From Elusimicrobiota bacterium (GTDB lineage: Bacteria > Elusimicrobiota > Elusimicrobia > Elusimicrobiales > UBA9959), in assembly GCA_030651035.1 (NCBI GenBank), contig JAUSCK010000290.1, positions 1 through 34,999 of the forward strand: a DNA stretch of 34,999 bases. Direction: 5' to 3'. Below, one piece after another: positions 8,144 to 16,730 of the stretch. Positions within the stretch are counted from its first letter, which is position 1. Each line of letters starts with the position of its first letter. Both the position numbers and the translations under genes were made by a program. The notes beneath the pieces are model-generated. The model was not told where the DNA came from, did not search any database, and worked only from the letters and a program-made list of their open reading frames with translations.

Positions 8144-10444
8144 TTAATTGCGGCGCTTGTCCATGAAGGCTTTGAGGGCTTCGCCCATGGAGCCCGCCGG
8201 GCCCTCATCGCGGCGCTGGCGCGGGTCGGGGCGGGCTTGCCTGTTAAAGGCCGGCCTCGCCGGGGCAGGGCCGGCGGGCTCCGGCCTGGGGCCGCGGGCT
8301 TCGCGGGGGCCTACCACCGGGTTGGGCTTCATTGAAAGGGCGATGCGGTTGCGCGGCAGGTCTATGTCCGTCACTGTCACATTCACGCGCTGGCCTACCT
8401 TGACCACCGCGGCGGCGTCCCGGACAAAAGTATCGGCCAGTTCGCTTATATGCACCAGCCCGTCCTGGTGGACCCCGATGTCCACGAAAGCGCCGAAGGC
8501 CGCGACGTTGGTGACGATGCCCGGCAGCTTCTGGCCGGGTTTCAGGTCGCCTATCTTCTGCGCTTCGCCGAAGACGAAAGCCTCGAACTGCTTGCGCGGA
8601 TCGCGGCCGGGCTTGGCGAGCTCGGCTATGATATCCTTCAGCGTGGGCTCCCCCACCCCTTCGGAAACATATTTAGAGATCTCTATTTTCGCCCGCAGGG
8701 CCGCGTCGTTAATCAGGTCCTGCACCGAGCAGCCCAGGTCGGCGGCCATCTTCCCCACTATCTCGTAGCGCTCAGGGTGCACAGCGCTCTCGTCCAGCGG
8801 GTTCTTCGCCCCGCGCAGGCGCAGGAAGCCGGCCGCCTGCTCAAAAGCCTTGGGCCCGAGGCGCGGAACTTTTTTAAGCGCGGCGCGCGAGGGGAAAGCG
8901 CCGTTGGAGTTGCGGTACTCGACGATATTTTTAGCGAGCGTCGCGCCGAGGCCGGAAACATAGGAGAGCAGTTCGCGGCTGGCGGTGTTCAGCTCCACCC
9001 CCACGCTGTTGACGCAGCTCATTACGGTAGTGTCCAGGCTCTTCTTCAGATCTCCCTGGTCAACGTCATGCTGGTACTGGCCCACGCCTATGGACTTGGG
9101 ATCTATTTTCACAAGCTCCGCCAGCGGGTCCATCAGCCTGCGGCCTATGGAGACGGAGCCGCGCACGGTCACGTCCTTGTCGGGGAATTCCTCACGCGCG
9201 ACCGCGGAGGCGGAATAGACGGAGGCGCCGCTCTCGTTGACCATTACGATTATGACGCCTTCCAGCTTCAAAGCGCGGGCGAATTCCTCGGTCTCGCGGC
9301 CGGCGGTGCCGTTGCCTATGGCTATGACCTCGGTCTTGAATTCAGCGGTCAGCTTCTTCACCTTGGCCGCGGCGGAGGCGGAGGCGCCGTCGCCGCTGTG
9401 CGGGTAGATCACGTCATCGTGCAGGAGCTTGCCGTTGGAGTCCAGGCAGACCAGCTTGCAGCCGGTGCGGAAGCCGGGGTCCAGCGCCAGGATATTCTTG
9501 TGGCCGAGCGGGGAGGACATCAGTATCTCGCGCAGATTGCGGGCGAAAACGGCTATGGCCTCGGCGTCGGCGCGCCTCTTGGTTTCAAGGCGGGCCTCGC
9601 CTTCCATTGAAAGGGCGAGCAGGCGGTTGTAGGAATCCGTAACAGCCTCTTTCACCTGTTTGCCGCAGGCGCTGCCGTTCTGCACGAACAGCGGCTCCAG
9701 CAGGGCTATGGCTTCGTCGGCCTCTACCTCTATGCGCATGGTCAGAATACCTTCGGATTCGCCGCGGCGCATGGCGAGTATCCGGTGGGAAGGGGCTTTG
9801 GCAGCCGGCTCTTTCCAGTCGAAATAATCCTTGAACTTCGCCCCCTCCTCCTGCTTGCCCTCCAGCACCTTGGAATGGAAAATGCCTTTGGCAGAGAAAA
9901 GCTGGCGCAGGCGGGCTCGGGCGGGCGCGTCTTCGCTGACGCGTTCCGCTATTATGTCGCGGGCCCCGGCCAGGGCTTCCTCGGCGGTTTTAACGCCTTT
10001 CTCGTCGCTGATGAAAGGGACTGCAAGGGCGGAGGGGGCTTCACTGCCCTGTATGTAAACCAGGTCGGCCAGCGGCTCCAGGCCTTTTTCTTTGGCTATA
10101 GTGGCGCGGGTGCGGCGCTTGGGGCGGAAGGGCAGGTATATATCTTCAAGTTTCGACAGGACTTCGGCGCCTTCCACTTTGAGTTTAAGTTCCGGGGTGA
10201 GCAGGTTTCTTTCGGTAAGCGATTTTATAATGGCTTCGCGGCGCAGGTCCAGTTCTTTGAGCTGGGCGAGGCGATCCTGTATTTTGCCGAGGGCTACTTC
10301 ATCCAGATTGCCGGTGGCCTCTTTGCGGTAGCGGGAGATGAAAGGGATGGTGGCGTCTTCTTTAAAAAGATTCATCGCGGCGGCCACGCCCGCGGGGTTC
10401 AGCCCAAGTTCAGCCGCAATTTTAGACACATAAGGGTCGCTCAT
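8144..10444 (-). CDS. tex: Tex, RNA-binding transcription accessory protein
   Basis: 766 aa, the family length. Recognised by the N-terminal helical region (MSDPYVSKIAAELGL), the YqgF/RNase H-like core (ILALDPGFRTGCKLVCLD), the SIGVGQYQHDV segment, the helix-hairpin-helix region (LKKVPRLGPKAFEQAAGFLR) and a C-terminal S1 domain (LPGIVTNVAAFGAFVDIGVH) with an Arg/Pro-rich tail. Tex binds nucleic acid and acts in transcription and RNA-related stress responses. I take the ATG at 10444 because CGGAGG is 5-6 nt upstream; an ATG 11 codons earlier lacks this. Housekeeping gene with no link to its neighbours. Confidence 0.95.
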   Translation of the reverse strand: MSDPYVSKIAAELGLNPAGVAAAMNLFKEDATIPFISRYRKEATGNLDEVALGKIQDRLAQLKELDLRREAIIKSLTERNLLTPELKLKVEGAEVLSKLEDIYLPFRPKRRTRATIAKEKGLEPLADLVYIQGSEAPSALAVPFISDEKGVKTAEEALAGARDIIAERVSEDAPARARLRQLFSAKGIFHSKVLEGKQEEGAKFKDYFDWKEPAAKAPSHRILAMRRGESEGILTMRIEVEADEAIALLEPLFVQNGSACGKQVKEAVTDSYNRLLALSMEGEARLETKRRADAEAIAVFARNLREILMSSPLGHKNILALDPGFRTGCKLVCLDSNGKLLHDDVIYPHSGDGASASAAAKVKKLTAEFKTEVIAIGNGTAGRETEEFARALKLEGVIIVMVNESGASVYSASAVAREEFPDKDVTVRGSVSIGRRLMDPLAELVKIDPKSIGVGQYQHDVDQGDLKKSLDTTVMSCVNSVGVELNTASRELLSYVSGLGATLAKNIVEYRNSNGAFPSRAALKKVPRLGPKAFEQAAGFLRLRGAKNPLDESAVHPERYEIVGKMAADLGCSVQDLINDAALRAKIEISKYVSEGVGEPTLKDIIAELAKPGRDPRKQFEAFVFGEAQKIGDLKPGQKLPGIVTNVAAFGAFVDIGVHQDGLVHISELADTFVRDAAAVVKVGQRVNVTVTDIDLPRNRIALSMKPNPVVGPREARGPRPEPAGPAPARPAFNRQARPDPRQRRDEGPAGSMGEALKAFMDKRRN

Positions 10445-10489
10445 TAAATCCTCCGGAAAATTACCGCGGTAAAGCAATGCGTATAGGAT

Positions 10490-10535
10490 ATAAAAAAGGC
10501 AGGCTCCCGGGCTAACGCTCCGTGGGAAGCCTCTA
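10490..10535 (-). terminator. Probable rho-independent terminator of radC
   Basis: Read on the - strand, AGGCTTCCC pairs with GGGAGCCT (one bulge) across a 14-nt loop and is followed closely by a T6 run. It lies between the radC stop and tex. Confidence 0.6.
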
Positions 10536-10566
10536 AAATGTAAAGAAGCCGGGCGGAGACCGTGCT

Positions 10567-11241
10567 TTACATAAGCCCTTTCTGTTTGAAGCTCATGAAG
10601 CCCTCCCTTGTGACTATCACGTGGTCCAGCACCTCTATGCCCAGCAGCTTGCCGGCCTGGGCCAGGCGCTTGGTGAGGGACAGATCTTCATCCGAGGGCT
10701 CCAGGCAGCCCGACGGGTGGTTATGCGCCACTATCACGCTGGCGGCCAGGTTCCTCACCGCCGGCTCGAACACCTCGCGCGGGTGCACCAGGTTATAGTT
10801 AAGCGTGCCTATCGAGACTATGTCGCGCTTTATCTCCTGGTTACGGGTGTCCAGGTAGAACACGATGAAGTGCTCCTTCTTCTGATCGCGCACGTCGCGC
10901 AGCTCCTCCCAAATGTCGCGCGGCTTCAGGTAGATGCCGCTTTTCTTGCCGTTCAGGAAGCGCCGGCCAAGCTCGAAGGCAGCGAGTATCTCGCAGGACC
11001 TGGCGGGCCCGAGGCCCGGCGCGGCGCGCAGCTCCGCGAAGCCGGCCTTGGCGATGTCGCCCTGGCCGAAGCGCTTCAGCAGCTCCCCGGCCATGTCCAG
11101 CACGTTCTTCCCCCTCATGCCGGTGCGCAGTATTATGGCCAGCAGCTCCTCGTCGGCCAGCTTCTCCGGGCCGTAGCGCATCATCTTCTCGCGCGGCCGC
11201 TCCACCCGCGGCATGTCCTGTATGGTTCCCGCTCCTTTCAT
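10567..11241 (-). CDS. radC: RadC family JAB/MPN-domain protein
   Basis: 224 aa, the typical RadC length. An N-terminal helix-hairpin-helix part (LADEELLAIILRTG, then LRAAPGLGPARSCEILAAFE) precedes the JAB metalloprotease-like domain with AHNHPSG (about 170-176) and the downstream SDED, together the usual zinc ligands. Its role is unproven: it was named for DNA repair, but that link is doubtful in E. coli. Ribosome binding site GGGGG lies just before the ATG at 11241. Confidence 0.94.
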   Translation of the reverse strand: MKGAGTIQDMPRVERPREKMMRYGPEKLADEELLAIILRTGMRGKNVLDMAGELLKRFGQGDIAKAGFAELRAAPGLGPARSCEILAAFELGRRFLNGKKSGIYLKPRDIWEELRDVRDQKKEHFIVFYLDTRNQEIKRDIVSIGTLNYNLVHPREVFEPAVRNLAASVIVAHNHPSGCLEPSDEDLSLTKRLAQAGKLLGIEVLDHVIVTREGFMSFKQKGLM

Positions 11242-11309
11242 AGATCTACCCCCTTTACAGCTGACGTTTCAAATAGCATAGCAGACGACCCCGACAAGGG
11301 CGTGTCGGG

Positions 11310-11338
11310 TTGACGAAAGTGGTTTTGGGACATAAAAA
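11310..11338 (+). promoter_or_regulatory. Candidate sigma70-type promoter for the 11369 gene
   Basis: TTGACG at 11310-11315, a 17-nt spacer and TAAAAA at 11333-11338, placed 30 nt before the ATG. The -10 is only a fair match. Confidence 0.4.
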
Positions 11339-11368
11339 CATTTAGTATTATTTAGCAGGGGTAAAACC

Positions 11369-12043
11369 ATGGAAACAAACACTTTCGAGATTTACGCGCC
11401 GGTGCGCAATACCATAAACAAAGCGCTGGGCGTTGTTGTAAAAGTAGCGGGCGACAATGTAACCGTGCAGCCGCCGGCCGGCGACCGCCTGACTTTCCGC
11501 GCGCAGTACCTGGCCCCGGCCAACGAGGCTGAAACCGCCGCCCTGCAGGACCTTATAACCCGCCTTAAGATCGACGACGAGAACCGCAGCAAGGCCAAGA
11601 CGATAAAGACCGACCCGGCGCTTATCCGCGCGGAGTTCGAGAAGTTCGTGCACCACATAGAGGTGCGCTACCCCAAATCGGCCGGGGCTTTCAGGGAATT
11701 CTGGTCCGAGCTTATGGCCGCCGCCGGCGACCTGCCGGGCCAGACCTGGGAGATGAAGCCCAACACCGCGAAAACCCCCGGCCCCGTCCTGAAAATTTTC
11801 AACCAGGCCACCCAGAAATGGGTTTACGGCCTGACCCTGCTGGCCGGCTGGGGGCTGCGCATGGAAATAAAGAAAGAATACCTGCCCCCGGGCAGCGAGA
11901 ACCTTTTTCCCATAGACCACGCGATGTTCGGCGCGGGCCGGGCGGTGGAACTGATCTATAAAGATTTCACTCCGGAAAAGCGCAAGCCCTACGCCGACTG
12001 CGTCAGGGCTATGTACGCCCCGCCGCCTCCCCCCGCCGCCTGA
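11369..12043 (+). CDS. Conserved-looking cytosolic protein of unknown function
   Basis: 224 aa, no signal peptide or membrane segment. I do not recognise it. The N-terminal ~55 residues (a short beta-rich part with DNVTVQPPAGDRLTFRAQYL) could form a small barrel. The middle is helical and charged, with FEKFVHHIEVRYPKSAGAFREFW. The end carries a proline run (PPPPP). It starts 11 nt after a CAGGGG sequence, has its own promoter candidate and its own terminator, and stands alone between radC and the ClpP-like gene, so context gives no clue. Confidence 0.7.
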   Translation: METNTFEIYAPVRNTINKALGVVVKVAGDNVTVQPPAGDRLTFRAQYLAPANEAETAALQDLITRLKIDDENRSKAKTIKTDPALIRAEFEKFVHHIEVRYPKSAGAFREFWSELMAAAGDLPGQTWEMKPNTAKTPGPVLKIFNQATQKWVYGLTLLAGWGLRMEIKKEYLPPGSENLFPIDHAMFGAGRAVELIYKDFTPEKRKPYADCVRAMYAPPPPPAA

Positions 12044-12050
12044 CGCCAGA

Positions 12051-12085
12051 AAAAGCCGGAGCGCCTGTCAGCTCCGGCCCTTTCC
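12051..12085 (+). terminator. Rho-independent terminator after the 11369 gene
   Basis: GCCGGAGC (12055-12062) pairs with GCTCCGGC (12071-12078) around an 8-nt loop, preceded by A-runs and followed by a short, C-interrupted T stretch. Convergent with the ClpP-like gene. Confidence 0.65.
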
Positions 12086-12128
12086 CCCGCACCAAGGTCT
12101 AAAGCTGCGCCCTTGATACGGCAACTGC

Positions 12129-13517
12129 TCAGCGGTAATACTTGTCGGGGTTGTAGATAAAGTAGAAGTCGAACGGCTGCAGGCGCGGCAGCGAAACGTA
12201 GCGCTGGCCTTTCTCGTCCTCCTTCTCCTCCAGCATCCGCTTGGGCATGGACGCCCCTTCAGCGTCCGGGTTCTTCACAAGGCCGGTTTCGTCTATGCGC
12301 TCCACCACGCTGGTGGCCCATTTATAATCCACGGCCTTGTCGCCGAACTCCTCCCAGTCGCCGTCCGAATTTTTCTCGTACATCTTTTTCCTGAACGTTT
12401 CCATGTCGATGCCTATCTTTTTGGCCACCGGTATCACCAGGCGGCGCTCCCACTCCTTGGCAAGATCAAGCTGCTCTTTAAGCTGCGTCATATTACCCCA
12501 GTTCATGGTGGACATCTGGTGGTGCAGTATGATGGCGTTGGGATAGACGTAGGACTTCTCCGCCAGCGTGGTTATCACCGCGGCCATACTGGCCGCGAAA
12601 GACTTTACCGCCACGTAGACCGGCGCCTTACTGCCCTGCATGGCCTTCAGTATGCGGTAGCCGGCCATGACGGAGCCGCCGGGCGAGGAATCTATAATTA
12701 TGAACACCGGGGCGCTGCTGATATTGTTGAAGTAGTGTATGCGGTCGGTGACGAAATCCGCGGAACCGTTGAAGATAGGCCCGTTCAGCGCTATGCGGCG
12801 GTCGCTTATCACAAGCTGCCCTTCCTTGTAAGGCTCCGCCATGTAAACCGGCTCCGTATTGGTCTCGCGCTTCCACTCTTCCTTGCGCGAGCGCATCGCC
12901 AGGTCGCTGTTCAGCTTATCGGCCCGGCTGTCCATGGCCAGCTTATCTATCTTGAACTGGCGCTCTTTCAGGTCCAGGCGCTTCATCTCCAGGTCTATGG
13001 CGCTTTTTTCCGCCGCGTCGGCAATTGCAACGTCGCGCTGTTTCTCAGCCTTAAGGTCGTTCTCAAGCTTCAGCCTGGAGATCTGCCTGTCCAGGTCGGA
13101 CACCATCTTCCTGTTCAGCTCGGCCGCCAGCTTATTTTCAAGGCTTATCTTAAGGAATTCGGTATTCAGCGCGCCCAGCAGGATCTTCAGCTGCTCTTCG
13201 GCCAGCTTGTTTTCGGTGGCGGCTTTTTCGAGGTCGGCCTTAAGCTGCTTAAGGTCCGTCTGCTGTTTCTCGGAGGAAAACTTATTTTCCATGGTGATAC
13301 GGTTGTACTCCGCCTCAAGCTGCGCCGCCTTGGTCCGCTGCGCCTGGATTATCAGGTCGTATTGGGCCTTCAGCTCATCTTTCTCATCGTTGAGCTGCTG
13401 GAATTTTGTTTTCGGCTTCGCTTTCTGGGCGTCGGCTTCGGCCGGTTTATCCTGCACCTGGGCCTGGACGACCGGGACAGCCGCGGACATGACTAGGGAA
13501 AGAAGAAGATACTTCAT
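12129..13517 (-). CDS. Secreted coiled-coil protein with a ClpP-like serine protease domain
   Basis: 462 aa. A signal peptide (MKYLLLSLVMSAAVPVVQAQ) is followed by a long charged coiled coil (about 40-215) with recurring ENK(L/F)xxE-type blocks, then a ClpP/crotonase-fold domain (about 230-405). The ClpP elements are IIIDSSPGGSV, the nucleophile Ser in KSFAASMAAVI (compare ASMG in ClpP), the His in ILHHQM, and an acidic SDGDWEEFGDKAVDY stretch where ClpP has its catalytic Asp. ClpP is cytosolic and coupled to AAA+ unfoldases; a signal peptide and coiled coil suggest an export-side protease working without ATP. Substrate unknown. It could also be a scaffold, but the triad looks complete. Confidence 0.82.
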   Translation of the reverse strand: MKYLLLSLVMSAAVPVVQAQVQDKPAEADAQKAKPKTKFQQLNDEKDELKAQYDLIIQAQRTKAAQLEAEYNRITMENKFSSEKQQTDLKQLKADLEKAATENKLAEEQLKILLGALNTEFLKISLENKLAAELNRKMVSDLDRQISRLKLENDLKAEKQRDVAIADAAEKSAIDLEMKRLDLKERQFKIDKLAMDSRADKLNSDLAMRSRKEEWKRETNTEPVYMAEPYKEGQLVISDRRIALNGPIFNGSADFVTDRIHYFNNISSAPVFIIIDSSPGGSVMAGYRILKAMQGSKAPVYVAVKSFAASMAAVITTLAEKSYVYPNAIILHHQMSTMNWGNMTQLKEQLDLAKEWERRLVIPVAKKIGIDMETFRKKMYEKNSDGDWEEFGDKAVDYKWATSVVERIDETGLVKNPDAEGASMPKRMLEEKEDEKGQRYVSLPRLQPFDFYFIYNPDKYYR

Positions 13518-13613
13518 TAAGGGAACCTCCGTTACGGGGCGGCAGCCGCCCGGTTGTTATTCAATAACACCTTAATGATAAATAAGTCCCCTGCCTCCTG
13601 TCAATTTGTACCC

Positions 13614-13641
13614 TTGACAAGTCAAAGAGATGTTGTAAACT
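13614..13641 (+). promoter_or_regulatory. Candidate sigma70-type promoter for the caspase-like gene
   Basis: A perfect TTGACA (13614-13619), a 16-nt spacer and TAAACT (13636-13641), 25 nt before the ATG at 13666. The -35 is part of the inverted pair TTGAC-AA-GTCAA, which may be chance or an operator. Confidence 0.5.
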
Positions 13642-13665
13642 ATATATTCAGCCGCTTACAATATT

Positions 13666-15084
13666 ATGAAGACACTGCGCCCCCTTTTTATCTTCCTTTC
13701 GCTGGCCCTGGCCGGGAGCTACGCCTTCGCGCTGGAGCCGGTGCCCTGGAACAACAAGGATCACGCGGCTGAATTTAAATATTTCCAGGAAAGCGCCGCC
13801 TTCACCGCCGAAGGCTGGGCGGCGCTGATACCTGAAGGGCAGGAGAGGGCGCTGCAGGCGGCTAAACAGCCCGCCCTTGAAAGGCAGGAGGCAATAAAAG
13901 CCTACTACTCCGCCGCGATGGCGAAGTGGAGCAGCACCGCCCTCCGCGATTACACGGCCAAAACCAAAGAGGCCGATATAAAAGCCGTGCACCTCTGGCT
14001 GGGCAAAGAGAAAGCCGCGGACTTCTCCCGCAAACTCGCGCTTACGCACTCCGCGCTGAAAAAAGCGCGCGCCGAAAGGCTTAGCGACAAGGACGCCCTG
14101 GCGCTGGAGCCCTACCTGCTGCCTGAAGCGATAGCTGACCTGCGCGCCTTAAAAGCCGCGTCCGAAGCCCTTAATAACCGGTCTTCCGGTGAAGCGCCGA
14201 AGGGGCCGGGCAGCCGGTCGACCGCGGCGCTGGACAAATTCGCCGGGCCGGACCCCTCAAAGCTGGGGGCTGACAGCTTCGCCAAGCTTTACGACAACAT
14301 GAGCGCCTCGGGAGCCGACCCCGTGGTAGCGGGACGCGGGCAGTACGCTGCCGGAGCCGCCAGGCCGGGCGCTGCCGCGCAGCTTACGGCCCCCGCGACA
14401 AGGACCCCGGCCTTCGCCATGCCCGGGGTAAAGTCCGCCCCGGCCGCCGCTACCGTGCCGACAGGGACAGCTAAATCCGGCGGCCTCACCTCCGACGCCT
14501 ATGGCATTACCATTTACACAAGCGGCGCCCAGCAGCCGCAGACCTTCCGCAAAGGCGAGGACGCGGTAGCCGCCATACGCAGGATGCCGGACGGCTCGAT
14601 AACCAGGATCGTTTTCTACGGCCACGGCGGCCCCGGCCTGCAGGCCGTCGGTCCCTTTGACGTTGACGCGGAAAGCGCGGGCATTATGCTTAAAGGCAAG
14701 ATGGCGCGCGGCGGCGTGGTGCAGTTCGCCGGCTGCAATACTTCTTCGGTCGGTGGCCCCACTCTTAACCCGGCCGTGGGGCTTTCAATATTGGCCCGGC
14801 GGCTGCTCTATTTCAGCCTGCCCTATTTCCAGGACAGGTTCGGCGGTACCCCTTCGGACGAGGCCAGGCAGCAGTGGAGCAGGACCTGGAACGCTGACCT
14901 GGCGCGGGACACCAGCCTTAACCTGCGCGGGTCGGTGGTCTGCGGCTACCGCACCTTCGGCCTGGTGCCGGGCCGCCTGCCGGGGGTAACGGCTATAATA
15001 GGCAACCAGGAAGCCACCACGCCTGGCTATGTCGCGGGCAAGAAGGCCTGCTACCAGGACGGCAGAGAGGTTCCGGCGCAATGA
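13666..15084 (+). CDS. Secreted protein with a caspase-like (clan CD type) His/Cys domain
   Basis: 472 aa. A signal peptide (MKTLRPLFIFLSLALAGSYAFA) is followed by ~200 helical, Ala/Lys-rich residues, a low-complexity Ala/Pro/Gly linker (about 220-275) and a C-terminal domain (about 278-460). There, a hydrophobic strand ends in RIVFYGHGG (His320) and the next strand ends in VVQFAGCNTS (Cys357). A His-Gly after one strand and a Gly-Cys after another is the clan CD pattern of caspases, gingipains, CHAT and DUF4347 domains. Exact family unknown. Only a weak ribosome binding site is visible. The stop overlaps the next gene by ATGA. A secreted cysteine protease is the likely role, unproven. Confidence 0.75.
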   Translation: MKTLRPLFIFLSLALAGSYAFALEPVPWNNKDHAAEFKYFQESAAFTAEGWAALIPEGQERALQAAKQPALERQEAIKAYYSAAMAKWSSTALRDYTAKTKEADIKAVHLWLGKEKAADFSRKLALTHSALKKARAERLSDKDALALEPYLLPEAIADLRALKAASEALNNRSSGEAPKGPGSRSTAALDKFAGPDPSKLGADSFAKLYDNMSASGADPVVAGRGQYAAGAARPGAAAQLTAPATRTPAFAMPGVKSAPAAATVPTGTAKSGGLTSDAYGITIYTSGAQQPQTFRKGEDAVAAIRRMPDGSITRIVFYGHGGPGLQAVGPFDVDAESAGIMLKGKMARGGVVQFAGCNTSSVGGPTLNPAVGLSILARRLLYFSLPYFQDRFGGTPSDEARQQWSRTWNADLARDTSLNLRGSVVCGYRTFGLVPGRLPGVTAIIGNQEATTPGYVAGKKACYQDGREVPAQ

Positions 15085-15326
15085 TAGACCTGGAAGTCGC
15101 AATTGAAGCTCTTTTGCTGCTGGGCGTCTCTTTTGCGCCCCTGGCGGCAGGCATTATACTGCGGCGCAAATTCCGGCCGGCGGACGCGGCGGGAAGCGCG
15201 GCGGCGGCACCCGTGACCGGGGCGCAAAAAATGGGCCGCCTGGCCGGGAATATACTATTCTGGGGCGGCATACTGGGAATACTGTTTATGATAGTGCTGT
15301 TCCTGCACTTCAAAGGCAAGATCTAA
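15081..15326 (+). CDS. Small two-helix membrane protein
   Basis: 81 aa. Two hydrophobic helices (about 7-25 and 52-74) are separated by a basic and Ala-rich loop (RRKFRPADAAGSAAAAP). The start codon overlaps the stop of the caspase-like gene (ATGA), so the two are translationally coupled and probably functionally linked, for example as membrane anchor or immunity-like partner. No family recognised; function is inference from position only. Confidence 0.68.
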   Translation: MIDLEVAIEALLLLGVSFAPLAAGIILRRKFRPADAAGSAAAAPVTGAQKMGRLAGNILFWGGILGILFMIVLFLHFKGKI

Positions 15327-15343
15327 AAGCGGGCGCGGGCGGC

Positions 15344-16588
15344 TCAGCCCAGCGTCGGGGTCTTACGGCGCTTCCAGTTCTTCGGCATTTCCTTGAAAGT
15401 GATGAGCCCGCTGACAGGGCACACGAAGCTGCAGACCATGCAGCTCAGGCATTTGTCCTCGGTCAGGACGGGGCGGCGTTTTTTGCCGTCCCATTTCAGC
15501 GCCGAGCCGCCGGCGTCGCGGCACACTATGTAGCACTGGCCGCAGCCCACGCAGCGGTCCAGGTCGTAGCGCGCTATTCCCTGGCGCCGCACGTCGAATT
15601 CCGATGTTTCATGGACGTTCTTCACGGCCTTTCCGACGAGGTCGGCTACCCGGGTAATGCGCCGCTGCGCCATGTAGTCGGAGAGGCCTTCGATCATATC
15701 CTCGACGATGCGGTAGCCGTAATGGATGACGCCGGTGGTAACCTGCACCGTGCTCGCGCCCAGCAGGATATATTCCAGCGCGTCCACCCACGTCTCAATG
15801 CCGCCTATGCCCGAGAGCGGGAGGCCCAGCTCCCTGTTCTTCGCCAGCTGCGCGATGAACCTGAGCCCGATGGGCTTTATCGCCGGGCCGGAGTAGCCGC
15901 TGATGGCGCCTTTGCCGAAAACGTCCGGCTTGGGGATGAAATTATCCAGGTCCACCTCGGAGAGCCCGGCCACGGTGTTAATGGCGGATATCCCGTCGGC
16001 CCCGCCGGCCCTGGCCGCCAGGGCGGGCTCGTTCATGTCCGCCACGTTCGGGGTCAGCTTCGCCACCAGGGGGAGCTTGGTCACGCGCCTGGCGGTTTCG
16101 GTGAACTTGCGCACCAGGTCGTTCGCCTGCCCGACCTTGGCGCCCGAGCCTTCCACCGCCATGTGGGGACAGGAGAAATTCAGCTCCAGCATGTCGGAGC
16201 CGGCGTCGGTGGCGGCTTTCGCCAGGTCCGCCCATTCCTGGTTGGAGAAGCCCATGATGCTCGTCATCACCACGTGTTTGGGATAATGTTTCTTCAGATA
16301 AGCGATGTCGCGCAGGTTCGGCTTCAGCCCCCGGTCGGTGGTCTGCTCCACGTTCTGAAGGCCGACGAGCCGCTTCCCTTCGTAGCTGCAGCCGTGCATC
16401 CGGGGCGAGGGATGTATGATGGGTATCCTGTCAGTGACGAGCGTCTTGTAGGCCACGCCGCCCCAGCCGGCGTCGAACGCCCGCGCGATCATCTCGGCGC
16501 AGTTGGAAACCGGCGACGAGGACAGCATGAACGGGTTCGAAAAAACAACGCCGCAGAATTCTATCGAAAGATCGACTTTTTTCAGCAT
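15344..16588 (-). CDS. preA: PreA, catalytic subunit of dihydropyrimidine dehydrogenase
   Basis: 414 aa. Flavin barrel related to dihydroorotate dehydrogenase, with the active-site Cys140 in NFSCPH, followed by a C-terminal ferredoxin domain holding two [4Fe-4S] motifs: CVGCGQCYIVC and CLSCMVCSFVCP. With PreT it interconverts uracil/thymine and their 5,6-dihydro forms. The same fold also covers other dihydroorotate-dehydrogenase-like enzymes, but PreT, dihydropyrimidinase and beta-ureidopropionase in the same - strand series make the pyrimidine role convincing. It is the last gene of the series, separated from preT by a family B palindrome. Confidence 0.93.
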   Translation of the reverse strand: MLKKVDLSIEFCGVVFSNPFMLSSSPVSNCAEMIARAFDAGWGGVAYKTLVTDRIPIIHPSPRMHGCSYEGKRLVGLQNVEQTTDRGLKPNLRDIAYLKKHYPKHVVMTSIMGFSNQEWADLAKAATDAGSDMLELNFSCPHMAVEGSGAKVGQANDLVRKFTETARRVTKLPLVAKLTPNVADMNEPALAARAGGADGISAINTVAGLSEVDLDNFIPKPDVFGKGAISGYSGPAIKPIGLRFIAQLAKNRELGLPLSGIGGIETWVDALEYILLGASTVQVTTGVIHYGYRIVEDMIEGLSDYMAQRRITRVADLVGKAVKNVHETSEFDVRRQGIARYDLDRCVGCGQCYIVCRDAGGSALKWDGKKRRPVLTEDKCLSCMVCSFVCPVSGLITFKEMPKNWKRRKTPTLG

Positions 16589-16625
16589 AAGAACTCCTTA
16601 TTTTAACCCGCAAGAAAGAACATTC

Positions 16626-16705
16626 ACATGGATGAACAGGATAGACAGGATAGAAAAAGGAAACATGGAATCCCGCTCATCCTGTTCATCCTGTATATCC
16701 ATGTT
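16626..16705. repeat. Palindromic intergenic repeat, family B (copy 1)
   Basis: ACATGGATGAACAGGAT-type left arm (16626 on) and ATCCTGTATATCCATGT-type right arm ending at 16704, each with a doubled ACAGGAT/ATCCTGT unit. It fills the preT-preA gap. Second copy at 22739-22810. Confidence 0.8.
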
Positions 16706-16730
16706 TAATCGCTCCCTCTTCATAAACCGT

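Noticed and set aside
13643-13648. TATATT as the -10 of the 13614 promoter
   Set aside because: The spacer would be 23 nt; TAAACT at 16 nt fits better.
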